DNA of 47,038 bases, taken from contig UCNE01000001.1 in NCBI GenBank assembly GCA_900473685.1, forward strand, positions 1 to 47,038, written 5' to 3'. Under the pieces are notes generated by a model, which was not told the DNA's origin, did no database searches, and saw nothing but the letters and a program-made list of their open reading frames with translations. The stretch is from Hyphomicrobiales bacterium (GTDB lineage Bacteria > Pseudomonadota > Alphaproteobacteria > Rhizobiales > Rhizobiaceae). The position numbers were made by a program, and so were the translations under genes. The number at the start of each line of letters is the position of its first letter. Position 1 is the stretch's first letter. Shown in pieces: positions 26,601 to 34,918 of the stretch.

Positions 26601-27232
26601 CCATGACGCTTGCCGCCATTGCGGATCGCATCGTCGAAAAGGCGGGCAAGTCGCCCCGCTTCATCGTCGCCATTGCCGGCCCTCCCGGGGCCGGCAAGTC
26701 GACGCTGGCCGATGCGCTGCACGACGAGTTGACGCGACGGGGCGAAAAATCGGCCGTGCTGCCGATGGACGGCTTTCACATGGACAACGGTATTCTCGAA
26801 CAGCGTGGCCTGCTGAAACGCAAGGGCGCGCCGGAGACGTTCGATGTGCGCGCCTTCATCGATATCGTTTCGGCGGTTCGAAAAGCGGACGAAGAGGTTC
26901 TCGTCCCGGTGTTCGACCGTTCCCGCGAAATCGCTATCGCGTCGGCCCGGCCGGTATCGCCTGAAACGCGCATTATCCTCGCTGAAGGTAATTACCTGCT
27001 GCTGAACGAGGCGCCATGGTCGCGGCTCGATGGCATGTTTGACCTATCGATCTTCGTCGGTCCGCCCTATGACGTTCTGGAGGAGCGGCTGCGGCAGCGC
27101 TGGGTCCATTATGGCCTGGATGCCGCGGGCATTGAATGGAAGCTCTACGGCAACGATCTGCCGAACGGCAAACGGATCATCGACAATTCGAGGCCGGCCG
27201 ATATCGCTATCGAGATTTTCGAAACGGCCTGA
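26597..27232 (+). CDS. frcK: P-loop kinase of the uridine kinase/pantothenate kinase type in the fructose operon
   Basis: 211 aa. P-loop GPPGAGKST (28-36), then LPMDGFHMDN (substrate-side Asp) and a lid with RLRQRW. Belongs to the PRK/uridine-kinase/PanK P-loop group, quite unlike the PfkB or ROK fructokinases. In S. meliloti the fourth gene of frcBCAK codes for such a protein; its substrate there is not firmly shown. Coupled to frcA by an ATGA overlap. A true fructokinase of the PfkB family lies 3.6 kb downstream. Confidence 0.85.
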   Translation: MTMTLAAIADRIVEKAGKSPRFIVAIAGPPGAGKSTLADALHDELTRRGEKSAVLPMDGFHMDNGILEQRGLLKRKGAPETFDVRAFIDIVSAVRKADEEVLVPVFDRSREIAIASARPVSPETRIILAEGNYLLLNEAPWSRLDGMFDLSIFVGPPYDVLEERLRQRWVHYGLDAAGIEWKLYGNDLPNGKRIIDNSRPADIAIEIFETA

Positions 27233-27245
27233 TGCCGGGCAATCG

Positions 27246-27271
27246 ATCATTGTTTTTCGCCACACAATGAT
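27246..27271. other. Inverted repeat upstream of pyrC
   Basis: ATCATTG-N12-CAATGAT, 7-bp arms, in the 107-bp frcK-pyrC gap, about 70-95 bp before the pyrC ATG. It could be a weak terminator for frc or an operator for pyrC; the sequence does not decide. Confidence 0.3.
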
Positions 27272-27339
27272 GCTATCGGGACCTTCGGTCAGCGCATGCC
27301 CGAACCCATGCGCAAAAGATTGCGTCTGGAGATCCCGCC

Positions 27340-28392
27340 ATGAGCCCACAGCCCGTCACCGAACTGACGATCCGCCGTCCTGACGACTGGCATCTGCATC
27401 TGCGCGATGGCGGCATGCTCAAGGGCGTCATCGGCGATACCAGCCGCCACTTCGCCCGCGCCATCATCATGCCGAACCTCGTGCCGCCGGTGGTCACCAC
27501 CGCCGATGCGACGGCCTATCGCGAGCGCATCATGGCCGTTTTGCCGAAGGGCGATCGTTTCGAGCCGCTGATGACACTCTATCTCACCGAAGGCACCAAC
27601 CCGGATGACGTTGAAGCCGGTCATGCCAGCGGCCTGATCAAGGCCGTGAAGCTGTATCCGGCCGGTGCCACCACCAATTCGCATGGTGGCGTCCGCAATT
27701 TCGAAAACGCCATGCCGGTGCTGGAGCGCATGGCGAAAATCGGCCTGCCGCTCTGTGTTCATGGCGAGGTGACGACGCCGGACGTCGATATTTTCGATCG
27801 CGAAGCCGTCTTCATAGAAACGGTGCTGGAGCCGCTGCGCGCCCGACTGCCGGAATTGAAGGTGACGATGGAGCATGTCACCACCAAGGACGGCATCGAC
27901 TACATCAAGGCATCGAAGAGCAATCTCGCCGGTTCGATCACCACCCATCACCTGATCATCAACCGCAACGCCATCCTGGTCGGCGGCATCCGCCCGCATT
28001 ATTACTGCCTGCCGGTCGCCAAGCGCGAGTTGCATCGCCTTGCTTTGCGGGCTGCGGCAACATCGGGTGATAGTCGTTTCTTCTTAGGCACGGACTCTGC
28101 GCCGCATGTCGACCCGCTGAAGGAATGCGCTTGCGGCTGCGCAGGCATCTACACCTCGATCAACACGATGAGCTGCCTTGCGCATGTGTTCGAACAGGAA
28201 AATGCGCTGGACAGACTGGAAGCCTTCACCTCTCTGAACGGCCCGGCCTGGTATGGCCTGCCGGTCAATGATGAGACAATCACGCTGCGCAAGCAGGCAG
28301 ACGCTCTGACATTCCCGGAAAAGATCGAGACGGAGGCTGGAACGGTCACCGTGTTCGATCCGATGTTCCCGCTCCATTGGGCAGTTTCCTGA
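27340..28392 (+). CDS. pyrC: Dihydroorotase (class II)
   Basis: Third step of pyrimidine synthesis: cyclises carbamoyl aspartate to dihydroorotate. Zn-dependent, cytosolic, 350 aa. Metal ligands are seen in [11 protein letters not shown] (HxH), the carboxylated Lys in [13 protein letters not shown], His in CVHGE and MEHVTT, and Asp in LGTDSAPH. This is the short E. coli-type PyrC, distinct from the PyrC2 linked to pyrB in many alphaproteobacteria. GGAG precedes the ATG. pyrE lies 1.6 kb downstream. Confidence 0.96.
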   Translation: MSPQPVTELTIRRPDDWHLHLRDGGMLKGVIGDTSRHFARAIIMPNLVPPVVTTADATAYRERIMAVLPKGDRFEPLMTLYLTEGTNPDDVEAGHASGLIKAVKLYPAGATTNSHGGVRNFENAMPVLERMAKIGLPLCVHGEVTTPDVDIFDREAVFIETVLEPLRARLPELKVTMEHVTTKDGIDYIKASKSNLAGSITTHHLIINRNAILVGGIRPHYYCLPVAKRELHRLALRAAATSGDSRFFLGTDSAPHVDPLKECACGCAGIYTSINTMSCLAHVFEQENALDRLEAFTSLNGPAWYGLPVNDETITLRKQADALTFPEKIETEAGTVTVFDPMFPLHWAVS

Positions 28393-28422
28393 AGGTGGGC
28401 AGAAGGCCCGCCCCCAGGAAAC
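28384..28422. terminator. Hairpin across the pyrC stop codon
   Basis: An outer stem GTTTCCTG/CAGGAAAC (28384-28391 with 28415-28422) and an inner GGGC/GCCC, between two convergent genes. No T-run. It could serve either side. Confidence 0.45.
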
Positions 28423-28435
28423 CAGCGTGCTCATG

Positions 28436-28936
28436 TCAGGACTTGAGCTTCGAATTGCAGATGCTGTAGAAACCGCCGCCCTTCTGAATCCAGGCGAGGC
28501 CGTTGAGTGAATTGTCGGCCTTGTCGGCCTTGTACTGATCGAGGCAGGTATGCATGCGGGCCTTGCCGGCAGTCTCGGTCGAATATTTCGAATCGACCTT
28601 GGTCGGGAAGACGACGCCCTTTGGCGCCTTTGCCGTGGTCTTGGCCGGTTCCGGCATATTCTCCGTATTGGCCATCGATGGTTCCTGGTCGGTACTCATC
28701 TTGGTTGGTTTGGCAGCCATTTTCGTGGAAGCCGGCGTCGTGGTCGCAGCGGCGGCGTCACTGCCGCATTGGGCTTTGCGGAAGTCGTTCCACTTCATTC
28801 CGTTCAGCGTGCCGGCTGTCTGGGCCGTTTTGTATTTCGCGCTGCAATCCGTCATGCTCATGGCATTTGCGGCGGAGGGTAGAACGAAAGGAGCGAGGGA
28901 AAGGGCGGCGAGTGTGGCAAGGCTGAGAATCTTCAT
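28436..28936 (-). CDS. Secreted protein with an internal duplicated cysteine motif
   Basis: 166 aa. Signal peptide (MKILSLATLAALSLAPFVLP, cleavage near ANA at about 25). Two similar modules flank a Thr/Lys/Pro/Ala-rich linker: DCSAKYKTAQTAGTLNGMKW...QC and TCLDQYKADKADNSLNGLAW...IC. Each has Cys, Tyr-Lys, Leu-Asn-Gly, Trp and a closing Cys, suggesting one disulfide per module. The family is not recognised for certain; it loosely recalls PsiF-type C...LxG...C repeats. GAGG lies about 8 nt before the ATG. Periplasmic location is predicted. Confidence 0.75.
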   Translation of the reverse strand: MKILSLATLAALSLAPFVLPSAANAMSMTDCSAKYKTAQTAGTLNGMKWNDFRKAQCGSDAAAATTTPASTKMAAKPTKMSTDQEPSMANTENMPEPAKTTAKAPKGVVFPTKVDSKYSTETAGKARMHTCLDQYKADKADNSLNGLAWIQKGGGFYSICNSKLKS

Positions 28937-29338
28937 CGGATAACCTCACGTTACGAGGGCATCAGGCGTTCAGCGATGCGTTGAACGTCCGCCTCAACTA
29001 CAGATATGTCTCCCGGTTTGTGTCCGGATCATGGTCTTTTTCCCTAATGTAGCCCTAGCTTACCAAGAATTAATCTGGCGGTTTCAGCCGGGCGTGCGCG
29101 GCTCCGATTGGGCCGATCGCACAGGGGGTCGCAATTCCCGATTGACGGGCTTGTCCAGCGAAAAAACTTCGCCTAACAATGGGCTTGGCCGGATGCGGCC
29201 AGCCGTCCCGCAGTGCCTTGGCACGTATGGTGAATGCATCCATCCAAACCTTCTTCATCCCTGCCTTTGGCGTTGATGGCGAACGGGTCAGCAGAGCGGG
29301 CACTGATCTTCCTGTTTGCCGCCAATGGAGGATGAACC
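28937..29338. other. Intergenic region before the glyoxalase-like gene
   Basis: 402 bp with no supportable gene. It contains a short dyad CGTTCA/TGAACG near 28967-28987 and an AT-richer patch at 29025-29075 that may hold a promoter. Open frames here lack ribosome sites and family features. Confidence 0.5.
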
Positions 29339-29905
29339 ATGCGCGATTTTCGCGATGCAAAACTGATGGCAAAGGTGCTGAAGCAGGCCTTTGCCGATCG
29401 TGATACAAGCCTTTCCCATAGCGAAGCCCTCGAGATCGTCGCCCGCCAGTTCGGCTGCGACCAATGGAATATTCTGTCGGCCAGGATAGACACGGCAGAC
29501 AAGGCTCCACAAAAGCAGGACGGTCATGTCGGTATCCAGCCGCCGATCCCGATCTTCCGCATTTTCGATGTCGCCAAGGCGATGGAGTTCTACTGCGGCT
29601 TTCTCGGTTTCACCCTCGATTGGGAGCACCGTTTCGGCGATAATTTTCCGCTTTATTGCCAGGTCACCCGGGAAGGCATGATCCTGCATCTGAGCGAGCA
29701 TGCCGGTGATGCAAGCCCCGGTGCGCGCGCCTTCGTTCGCGTCGGCGATGCGGCAGCGCTGCAGGCGGAACTGGCCGGCAAGAACTACCGCTACATGAAG
29801 CCGGGTGTGAAAAAGGCGCCCTGGGGGCTGGAGGTCGAAGTGATCGATCCCTTCAACAACCGCATCACGTTCTGCCAGCAGCAGGGCGAGAACCAGGGCG
29901 ATTGA
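29339..29905 (+). CDS. Glyoxalase/bleomycin-resistance superfamily protein with N-terminal glyoxalase-related domain
   Basis: 188 aa, two parts. Residues 1-55 form a helical domain (DAKLMAKVLKQAF, SHSEALEIVARQFGCDQWNIL) of the kind that precedes some glyoxalase-like proteins. Residues 63-180 are a VOC fold with paired beta-alpha-beta units (IPIFRIFDVAKAMEFYCGFLGF, EVEVIDPFNNRITFC). The metal-binding pattern seems partly kept (Glu/His-containing strands). Substrate unknown; family members bind or modify drugs or small toxic compounds. GGAGGA precedes the ATG. Confidence 0.85.
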   Translation: MRDFRDAKLMAKVLKQAFADRDTSLSHSEALEIVARQFGCDQWNILSARIDTADKAPQKQDGHVGIQPPIPIFRIFDVAKAMEFYCGFLGFTLDWEHRFGDNFPLYCQVTREGMILHLSEHAGDASPGARAFVRVGDAAALQAELAGKNYRYMKPGVKKAPWGLEVEVIDPFNNRITFCQQQGENQGD

Positions 29906-30011
29906 AATCGACGGCGCGGCGGGATTTGCCGCGCCCTCCACCTCTGGCATTGCGCGGCCCGACCTGCTATGCGGCGGGTGATAAAAACCCGAAGCTGCAG
30001 GAGCCCCGCCG

Positions 30012-30710
30012 ATGATCCAGACATCCTTTCCCGACAAGGTCGTGATGGCCGAACTGGTCGCCAAGATGCTCTGGGAAATCAAGGCGGTGCATTTCAGCGC
30101 CGACAAGCCCTACAAGCTGGCATCCGGCATGGCGAGCCCTGTCTATATCGATTGCCGCAAGCTGATCTCCTATCCGCGCATCCGCTCGGCGGTGATGGAT
30201 TTTGCAGCGGCCACCGTGCTGCGCGAAGCTGGTTTCGAAAAGTTCGATGTCATCGCCGGCGGCGAAACCGCGGGCATTCCCTTTGCTGCGATGCTGGCCG
30301 AGCGTCTGGCTTTGCCGATGATCTATGTCCGCAAGGCGCCAAAGGGCCATGGCCGTAACGCACAGATCGAAGGCCATATGCCGGAAGGCGCCCGTGTGCT
30401 GGTCATCGAGGACCTGACGACGGCTGGTGGCTCGATGTTCAAGTTCATTGATGCCATCCGCGCCGCTGGCGGTGTCGTCGATCATGGCATGGCCCTGTTC
30501 TACTACGATATCTTCCCGAAGGCCCGGGGCGAGATGTTGGACAAGGGCGTGACGCTTCACAATATCGCCACCTGGCGCGATGTGCTTGATGTCGCTAGGC
30601 AGCAGAAACTGTTCGACGAAAAGACGCTGTCGGAGGTCGAGGCCTTCCTCAACGCGCCGCTCGACTGGTCCGGCGGCAACGGTGGCGTCAGCGAACTCGC
30701 GACGGCTTGA
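30012..30710 (+). CDS. pyrE: Orotate phosphoribosyltransferase
   Basis: Fifth step of UMP synthesis, joining orotate to PRPP. 232 aa. The PRPP motif [13 protein letters not shown] and the substrate loop [17 protein letters not shown] are both present. The N-terminal [26 protein letters not shown] fits the longer alphaproteobacterial form. GGAG precedes the ATG. It lies in the same direction as pyrC, separated by two unrelated genes. Confidence 0.95.
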   Translation: MIQTSFPDKVVMAELVAKMLWEIKAVHFSADKPYKLASGMASPVYIDCRKLISYPRIRSAVMDFAAATVLREAGFEKFDVIAGGETAGIPFAAMLAERLALPMIYVRKAPKGHGRNAQIEGHMPEGARVLVIEDLTTAGGSMFKFIDAIRAAGGVVDHGMALFYYDIFPKARGEMLDKGVTLHNIATWRDVLDVARQQKLFDEKTLSEVEAFLNAPLDWSGGNGGVSELATA

Positions 30711-30786
30711 AAAAACGGCGCTGGAAATCCGGCGCGGTTTGGCTTAAATCGATTGAAATGACATCCAAGATAGGGAGGACGTTGCC

Positions 30787-31713
30787 GTGATCGTTTGCTG
30801 TGGGGAAGCCTTGATCGACATGCTGCCACGCCAGACGACGGCGGGCGAAACGGCGTTTGCTCCCTATTCCGGCGGTGCGATCTTCAACACGGCCATTGCG
30901 CTCGGGCGTCTCGGCATTCCGACCGGCTTCTTCACCGGCCTCTCCGACGACATGTTCGGCGACATGCTGCGCGACACGCTGAAATCCAGCAATGTCGATT
31001 TCGCCCCCTGCGCCACCCTGTCGCTGCACACCACCGTCGCTTTCGTTAAGCTGGTCAACGGTTCCGCGACCTATGCCTTCTTCGATGAGAACACGGCAGG
31101 CCGGATGATCACCAAGGATCACCTTCCGGCGCTCGGCGATTTCTGCGAGGCGCTGCATTTCGGCGCCATCAGCCTGATCCCCGAACCGTGCGGATCGACT
31201 TACGAAGCGCTGATGACCCGCGAGCATCAGAAGCGGGTGATCTCCTTCGACCCGAACATCCGCCCCGGTTTCATCAAGGATGCCGAAGCCCACAAGGCCC
31301 GCATGTTGCGCATGGCGGCGATGTCCGACATCGTCAAATTCTCCGATGAGGATCTGGACTGGTTCGGCGAAGAGGGCAGCCATGACGAACTGGTGGCCAA
31401 ATGGCTTAAGCGCGGCCCGAAACTCGTCGTCATCACCAAGGGTGCCGATGGGGCCGATGGGTACACGGCGCGCGGCAAGGTCTCGGTTCCAGGTGAAAAG
31501 GTCGAGGTCGTCGATACCGTCGGTGCCGGTGATACCTTTGATGCCGGCATTCTGGCGTCGCTGAAAATGAACAATCTCTTGACCAAGGAACAGGTCGCGA
31601 ACCTCAGCGAAAGCGCCGTGCGTGATGCGTTGGCGCTGGGCGCAAAGGCCGCCTCTGTCACCGTTTCGCGGGCGGGAGCAAACCCGCCGTGGAGCTACGA
31701 GATCGGGCTGTAA
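30787..31713 (+). CDS. PfkB-family carbohydrate kinase, probable fructokinase
   Basis: 308 aa, cytosolic, ATP-dependent. PfkB signatures: SGGAIFNTAIALGRLG near residue 28 and the C-terminal DTVGAGDTFDAGILA with the catalytic Asp. The N-terminal IVCCGEALIDM and FFDENTAGRMI fit the fructokinase branch. It would make fructose 6-phosphate from fructose imported by FrcBCA, which Pgi (34.9 kb) converts to glucose 6-phosphate for the Entner-Doudoroff route. Start is GTG 30787 with GGGAGG 8-9 nt upstream. A palindromic repeat follows the stop by 4 bp. Confidence 0.87.
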   Translation: MIVCCGEALIDMLPRQTTAGETAFAPYSGGAIFNTAIALGRLGIPTGFFTGLSDDMFGDMLRDTLKSSNVDFAPCATLSLHTTVAFVKLVNGSATYAFFDENTAGRMITKDHLPALGDFCEALHFGAISLIPEPCGSTYEALMTREHQKRVISFDPNIRPGFIKDAEAHKARMLRMAAMSDIVKFSDEDLDWFGEEGSHDELVAKWLKRGPKLVVITKGADGADGYTARGKVSVPGEKVEVVDTVGAGDTFDAGILASLKMNNLLTKEQVANLSESAVRDALALGAKAASVTVSRAGANPPWSYEIGL

Positions 31714-31717
31714 TCCA

Positions 31718-31850
31718 CCTCCCCCTTGAGGGGGGAGGTCGCAGCGAAGCTGCGGGTGGGGGGTGACGATCGCGACCTCAGTGTCATCGGGAGATTTTCA
31801 GATCACCCCACCCCGGCGCTGCGTGCCGACCCTCCCCCTCAAGGGGAGGG
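31718..31850. repeat. Long palindromic intergenic repeat between fructokinase and glycosyltransferase genes
   Basis: 133 bp. The left arm begins CCTCCCCCTTGAGGGGGGAGG and runs to GGGTGGGGGGTGA. The right arm, from TCACCCCACCCC to CCCTCCCCCTCAAGGGGAGGG, is its imperfect reverse complement, with a spacer of about 35 nt. Each arm has its own small CTTGAG/CTCAAG hairpin. Different in sequence from the 15496-15617 element but of the same build. It lies between convergent genes and may act as a terminator. Confidence 0.75.
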
Positions 31851-31890
31851 TAAGAGGCAGACATGAGCGGCAGCATGCTGTCCCGGCAAT

Positions 31891-32934
31891 CTACATCAGC
31901 CGTAAGCGGCGGCCTCGTCCTGCAAAGGCATTTTGGGGCACGCCTGCGAGATTGGACAGAAACTGGCGGGCGCATTCGCTCCAGCTGAACGTCAGGGCTT
32001 TCTGCCGTGCGTCTTCCCGGGACAATGTCAAAGCGGCAAGCGCCGCCTGCCGCAGGTCGGTCGACAGTGCGCCGCTGCCGTCGCTGAGAATATCCTTCGG
32101 CGCCGTCACAGGAAAAGCCGCAACGGGGCAGCCGCTGGCAAGCGCTTCCAGTATGACATTGCCGAATGTATCGACCCGGCTTGGAAAAACGAAGACATCC
32201 GCCGACGCATAGAGCGTCGCCAGGTCCGTTCCCAGGCGCTTTCCGAGGAAATACACATCCGGATAGCGCTGCCGCAATGCGGCCAGATCCGGGCCGTCGC
32301 CAACAACAATCTTGCTCCCCGGCAGGTCGAGATCGAGAAAGGCTGGCAGGTTCTTCTCCACGGCCACTCGTCCGACATTGAGGAAGATAGGGCGGGGAAA
32401 CGGTAGCTCCTGACGGCGCGACGGATCAAACAGCGCCGTATCGATGCCGCGCGTCCAGCGCTTGATATTGTGAAAGCCGTGAGCGGCCATTTCCGTGCCG
32501 AGCGAGGCGGTCGCCACCATCATGCCATTGCCGGAATTGTGAAACTGCCGCAGCCACCAATAGCTCCAGCTTTCCGGGATCGGCAGACGGGCACTGACGA
32601 ATTCCGGAAACCGTGTGTGGTAGCTCGTCGTGAACGGCAGCTTGCGGCGCAAGCAGATGCCACGCGCCACCAGCCCAAGCGGGCCTTCCGTGGCGATATG
32701 GATATAGTCCGGTGCGACGGTATCGATCTCGCCGGCCACCTGTTTGCGTGTCGGAAGCGCCAGCCGGATATCCGGATAGAAAGGCAGGGGAAACGTCGTG
32801 AAATTCTCAGGTGTCAGGAAGTGAATGGCGATGCCCTGTTCCTTCAAGGACCGCGCGAGTTCATCGAGCGTCCTCACAACGCCGTTGACCTGCGGATGCC
32901 AGGCATCGGTAACAACGAGAACGGTTTTTTCCAT
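31891..32934 (-). CDS. GT4-family glycosyltransferase
   Basis: 347 aa, GT-B fold. The N-terminal domain starts VLVVTDAWHPQVNGVVRTLDELA, a hallmark of the SqdX/MgtA-like GT4 branch that makes glycolipids or mannosides. The C-terminal nucleotide-sugar domain has FLNVGRVAVEKNLPAFLDL, VVGDGPDLAALR and PSRVDTFGNVILEALASG (E-x7-E region). Likely an inner-membrane-associated enzyme acting on a lipid acceptor; rhizobia use such enzymes for glucosyl/glucuronosyl lipids under phosphate limitation, but no convincing Pho box is upstream. Start supported by GAGG. Confidence 0.88.
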   Translation of the reverse strand: MEKTVLVVTDAWHPQVNGVVRTLDELARSLKEQGIAIHFLTPENFTTFPLPFYPDIRLALPTRKQVAGEIDTVAPDYIHIATEGPLGLVARGICLRRKLPFTTSYHTRFPEFVSARLPIPESWSYWWLRQFHNSGNGMMVATASLGTEMAAHGFHNIKRWTRGIDTALFDPSRRQELPFPRPIFLNVGRVAVEKNLPAFLDLDLPGSKIVVGDGPDLAALRQRYPDVYFLGKRLGTDLATLYASADVFVFPSRVDTFGNVILEALASGCPVAAFPVTAPKDILSDGSGALSTDLRQAALAALTLSREDARQKALTFSWSECARQFLSNLAGVPQNAFAGRGRRLRLM

Positions 32935-33074
32935 AGGACGCCTCGACGGGGATTTGCCACCTGCCGGGAAGCACCGGCTGACCTCGAATCAGGTGACGGC
33001 TGCAATTGGCCCGTTTGATCATGCTCTGATGACAGGCAGATGATCGGCATATCCAAGGGTGGTCTCACCGGACG

Positions 33075-33106
33075 GCTGATCCGGGGGCGGCTGCACCCGG
33101 ATCAGC
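33075..33106 (-). terminator. Hairpin downstream of the ABM-domain gene
   Basis: An 11-bp perfect stem (33075-33085 with 33096-33106, arm GCTGATCCGGG), 8 bp past the stop, without a T-run. Confidence 0.45.
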
Positions 33107-33113
33107 GCCGATC

Positions 33114-33467
33114 CTATGCCGCGCTCAAGGCGGGAAGGACGAGATCTCCGACCTTGTAGATGTGAAATTCGCTTTTCGACACGGTGTCCAGCGACTTGAA
33201 TTTCTCCACGAAGACGGGATCGGAGAAAAATTCGTCGACATTGTCAGCGCTGTGGATTGCCTCGATGTTGACGACGGTCTTGCCGTCGGTGCTTTTCGAC
33301 AGGTTGCTCCAGAGGAAGCCTGCCTTGCGTTCGGCAACATAGTGCACGACGTCCTGGATGATCTGGAACGCCTCATCCTGTTTGCCCGGATGGGCGTGGA
33401 TGACGTTCACGACAAACACGGTTGGCTGGGGAGTGAATTGAAATTCGGCCTTTGGGGAGTGAGTCAC
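33114..33467 (-). CDS. Antibiotic-biosynthesis-monooxygenase (ABM) domain protein, quinol monooxygenase-like
   Basis: 117 aa, dimeric alpha/beta barrel type. Strand VFVVNVIHAHPGKQDEAFQIIQDVV, then GFLWSNLSKSTDGKTVVNIEAIHSADNVDEFFSDPVF is the ABM pattern. Cofactor-free monooxygenases of this group act on quinols or aromatic compounds. GTG 33467 chosen, GGAG 6 nt upstream. Divergent from a LysR regulator that very likely controls it. Confidence 0.85.
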   Translation of the reverse strand: MTHSPKAEFQFTPQPTVFVVNVIHAHPGKQDEAFQIIQDVVHYVAERKAGFLWSNLSKSTDGKTVVNIEAIHSADNVDEFFSDPVFVEKFKSLDTVSKSEFHIYKVGDLVLPALSAA

Positions 33468-33565
33468 GTTGTCTCCATTTGCAAAACGATCGGCGGAAAA
33501 TGCCGCCGGATCGAGACTTAGTGCGTGGCGATGAGCGGAAAAACGGGTTATGGCTCCGTTGATAG

Positions 33566-33581
33566 CGGACATGGATGTCCG
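33566..33581. promoter_or_regulatory. Palindrome in the LysR / ABM-gene intergenic region
   Basis: CGGACAT-GG-ATGTCCG, perfect 7-bp arms, ending 16 bp before the LysR GTG start. Position suits autorepression by the LysR protein. Confidence 0.35.
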
Positions 33582-33597
33582 TAATGGAGCGTGGGCT

Positions 33598-34485
33598 GTG
33601 GACAGTATCGGTTCTTTGAATGTGTTCGTGATCGTGGCGGAAACCCGTAGCTTCGTTGGTGCAGGCGAAGTTCTCGGTATCTCTTCGTCGGCCGTCGGCA
33701 AGGCGATGGCCCGTCTGGAGAAGAGGCTTGGCGTCCGGCTGTTTCACCGCAGTACGCGCAGCATCGCGATCACCGCAGAGGGCACGATGTTCCTCGAACG
33801 CTGCCGCAGGATTTTCTGCGAAATAGAAGCCGCCGAGCAGGAACTGTCGCAAACTCTTGCCGCACCGCGTGGCCGTCTTCGCGTCAGTCTGCCACTCGCC
33901 GGAATGCTGTTCATGCCGGTGATCACAAAGTTCATGCACGCGTATCCGGATGTCTCCATCGACCTCGATTTCACCGATCGTCTGGTCGATGTGATCGAGG
34001 AGGGATTTGACGCTGTGGTTCGCACCGGAGAGATTAACGACAGCCGCCTGATGACACGGACTTTGGGGAAATTCTCCCACCATGTCGTCGGAGCGAAGGA
34101 ATACTTTGCCCGCAACGGCTTTCCGGAAAAGCCGCAGGACTTATCTGCCCATGCCTGTCTTCACCACAAATACCCATCATCGGGAAAGCTTGAACGCTGG
34201 CCCTTGCGGCATGATCCGGGCAAGAAGAAGCTGGAATTACCGGTTTCCTCGATGGCAAGCACGCTCGAACCGCTGGTGAGCATGGCAGAGCAGGGGCTTG
34301 GCCTTGCCTGTTTGCCCTTGTTTACGATCCAAGGCCAGATTGCTGCAGGAAAACTCATCCCGGTTCTGGCCGATTATGTCGAGGACGTGGGCGAGTTTCG
34401 CATTTTGTGGCCGTCCAGCCGTCACCTCACTCCCAAAATACAGATGTTCGTGAAATTCATGAGCGAAAACCTGTTTCGTGCATGA
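33598..34485 (+). CDS. LysR-family transcriptional regulator
   Basis: 295 aa. N-terminal winged helix SLNVFVIVAETRSFVGAGEVLGISSSAVGKAMARLEKRLG, a helix, then a two-lobed inducer domain (GRLRVSLPLAGMLFMPVITKFMHAYPDVSIDLDF). GTG 33598 preferred because GGAG precedes it by about 8 nt and the HTH then begins at residue 5; ATGs at 33550 and 33571 would add 16 or 9 residues. Of the CrgA-like subgroup that often controls a divergent oxidoreductase; here the ABM-domain gene is the expected target. Confidence 0.92.
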   Translation: MDSIGSLNVFVIVAETRSFVGAGEVLGISSSAVGKAMARLEKRLGVRLFHRSTRSIAITAEGTMFLERCRRIFCEIEAAEQELSQTLAAPRGRLRVSLPLAGMLFMPVITKFMHAYPDVSIDLDFTDRLVDVIEEGFDAVVRTGEINDSRLMTRTLGKFSHHVVGAKEYFARNGFPEKPQDLSAHACLHHKYPSSGKLERWPLRHDPGKKKLELPVSSMASTLEPLVSMAEQGLGLACLPLFTIQGQIAAGKLIPVLADYVEDVGEFRILWPSSRHLTPKIQMFVKFMSENLFRA

Positions 34486-34541
34486 CCCGGCCTGAGTGCA
34501 GGATTTCCGGTTGAACGGTGTGGCGGCTTCCGCTGGACGCA

Positions 34542-34802
34542 TTATCGCCCCATCAATGCCATCTGTTCGAAGCCGCGGCCGGCCGAAGCGGCAACGACGG
34601 CCAGCACCGAGCCTTCATCGGTGCGTACGTGGACGGTGAGTGAGCGGTAATCGCTATCGCGGCCGATCTTGTCGGCGATCCTCTGGCCATAATAGACGGC
34701 CGATCCGACGTCGAAATGGTCGACGCCTTCCTCATCGACAACCTGTTCATTGCCGAAATGCAGATCGAAGAAATAGTGTTCCACGTTATGCCCCGAACCC
34801 AT
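34542..34802 (-). CDS. DUF6894-like small protein
   Basis: 86 aa (or 80 from GTG 34784). Contains HYFFDLHFGNEQVVDEEGVDHFD, the YFFD...D-x-EG pattern of small rhizobial DUF6894-type proteins, followed by helix and two strands ending SAGRGFEQMALMGR. Function unknown. The start is uncertain: ATG 34802 lacks a clear ribosome site, GTG 34784 has GGGG upstream. Confidence 0.65.
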   Translation of the reverse strand: MGSGHNVEHYFFDLHFGNEQVVDEEGVDHFDVGSAVYYGQRIADKIGRDSDYRSLTVHVRTDEGSVLAVVAASAGRGFEQMALMGR

Positions 34803-34862
34803 GCGCCGCTGGAGATTTCTCCGGCTTGAGGGCGCAGGTTCAGGGATAGCGCATTGTGCCCG

Positions 34863-34895
34863 AATACAGGCTGAATTGTACGTTCAGCCTGTATT
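34863..34895 (-). terminator. Perfect hairpin downstream of pgi
   Basis: A perfect 13-bp inverted repeat (AATACAGGCTGAA, 34863-34875 with 34883-34895), 7-nt loop, 24 bp beyond the pgi stop. No T-run on either strand. Either a factor-dependent end or a protein-binding site. Confidence 0.45.
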
Positions 34896-34918
34896 CATCG
34901 CGGTTGTACGGCGCGGCG

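Noticed and set aside
29031..29276. 81-codon plus-strand ORF before the glyoxalase gene
   Set aside because: No ribosome site, no recognisable composition; treated as non-coding.
33030..33050. Pho-box-like CTGTCAT upstream of the GT4 glycosyltransferase
   Set aside because: Only one half of the repeat is present at the needed spacing, so phosphate control is not supported.
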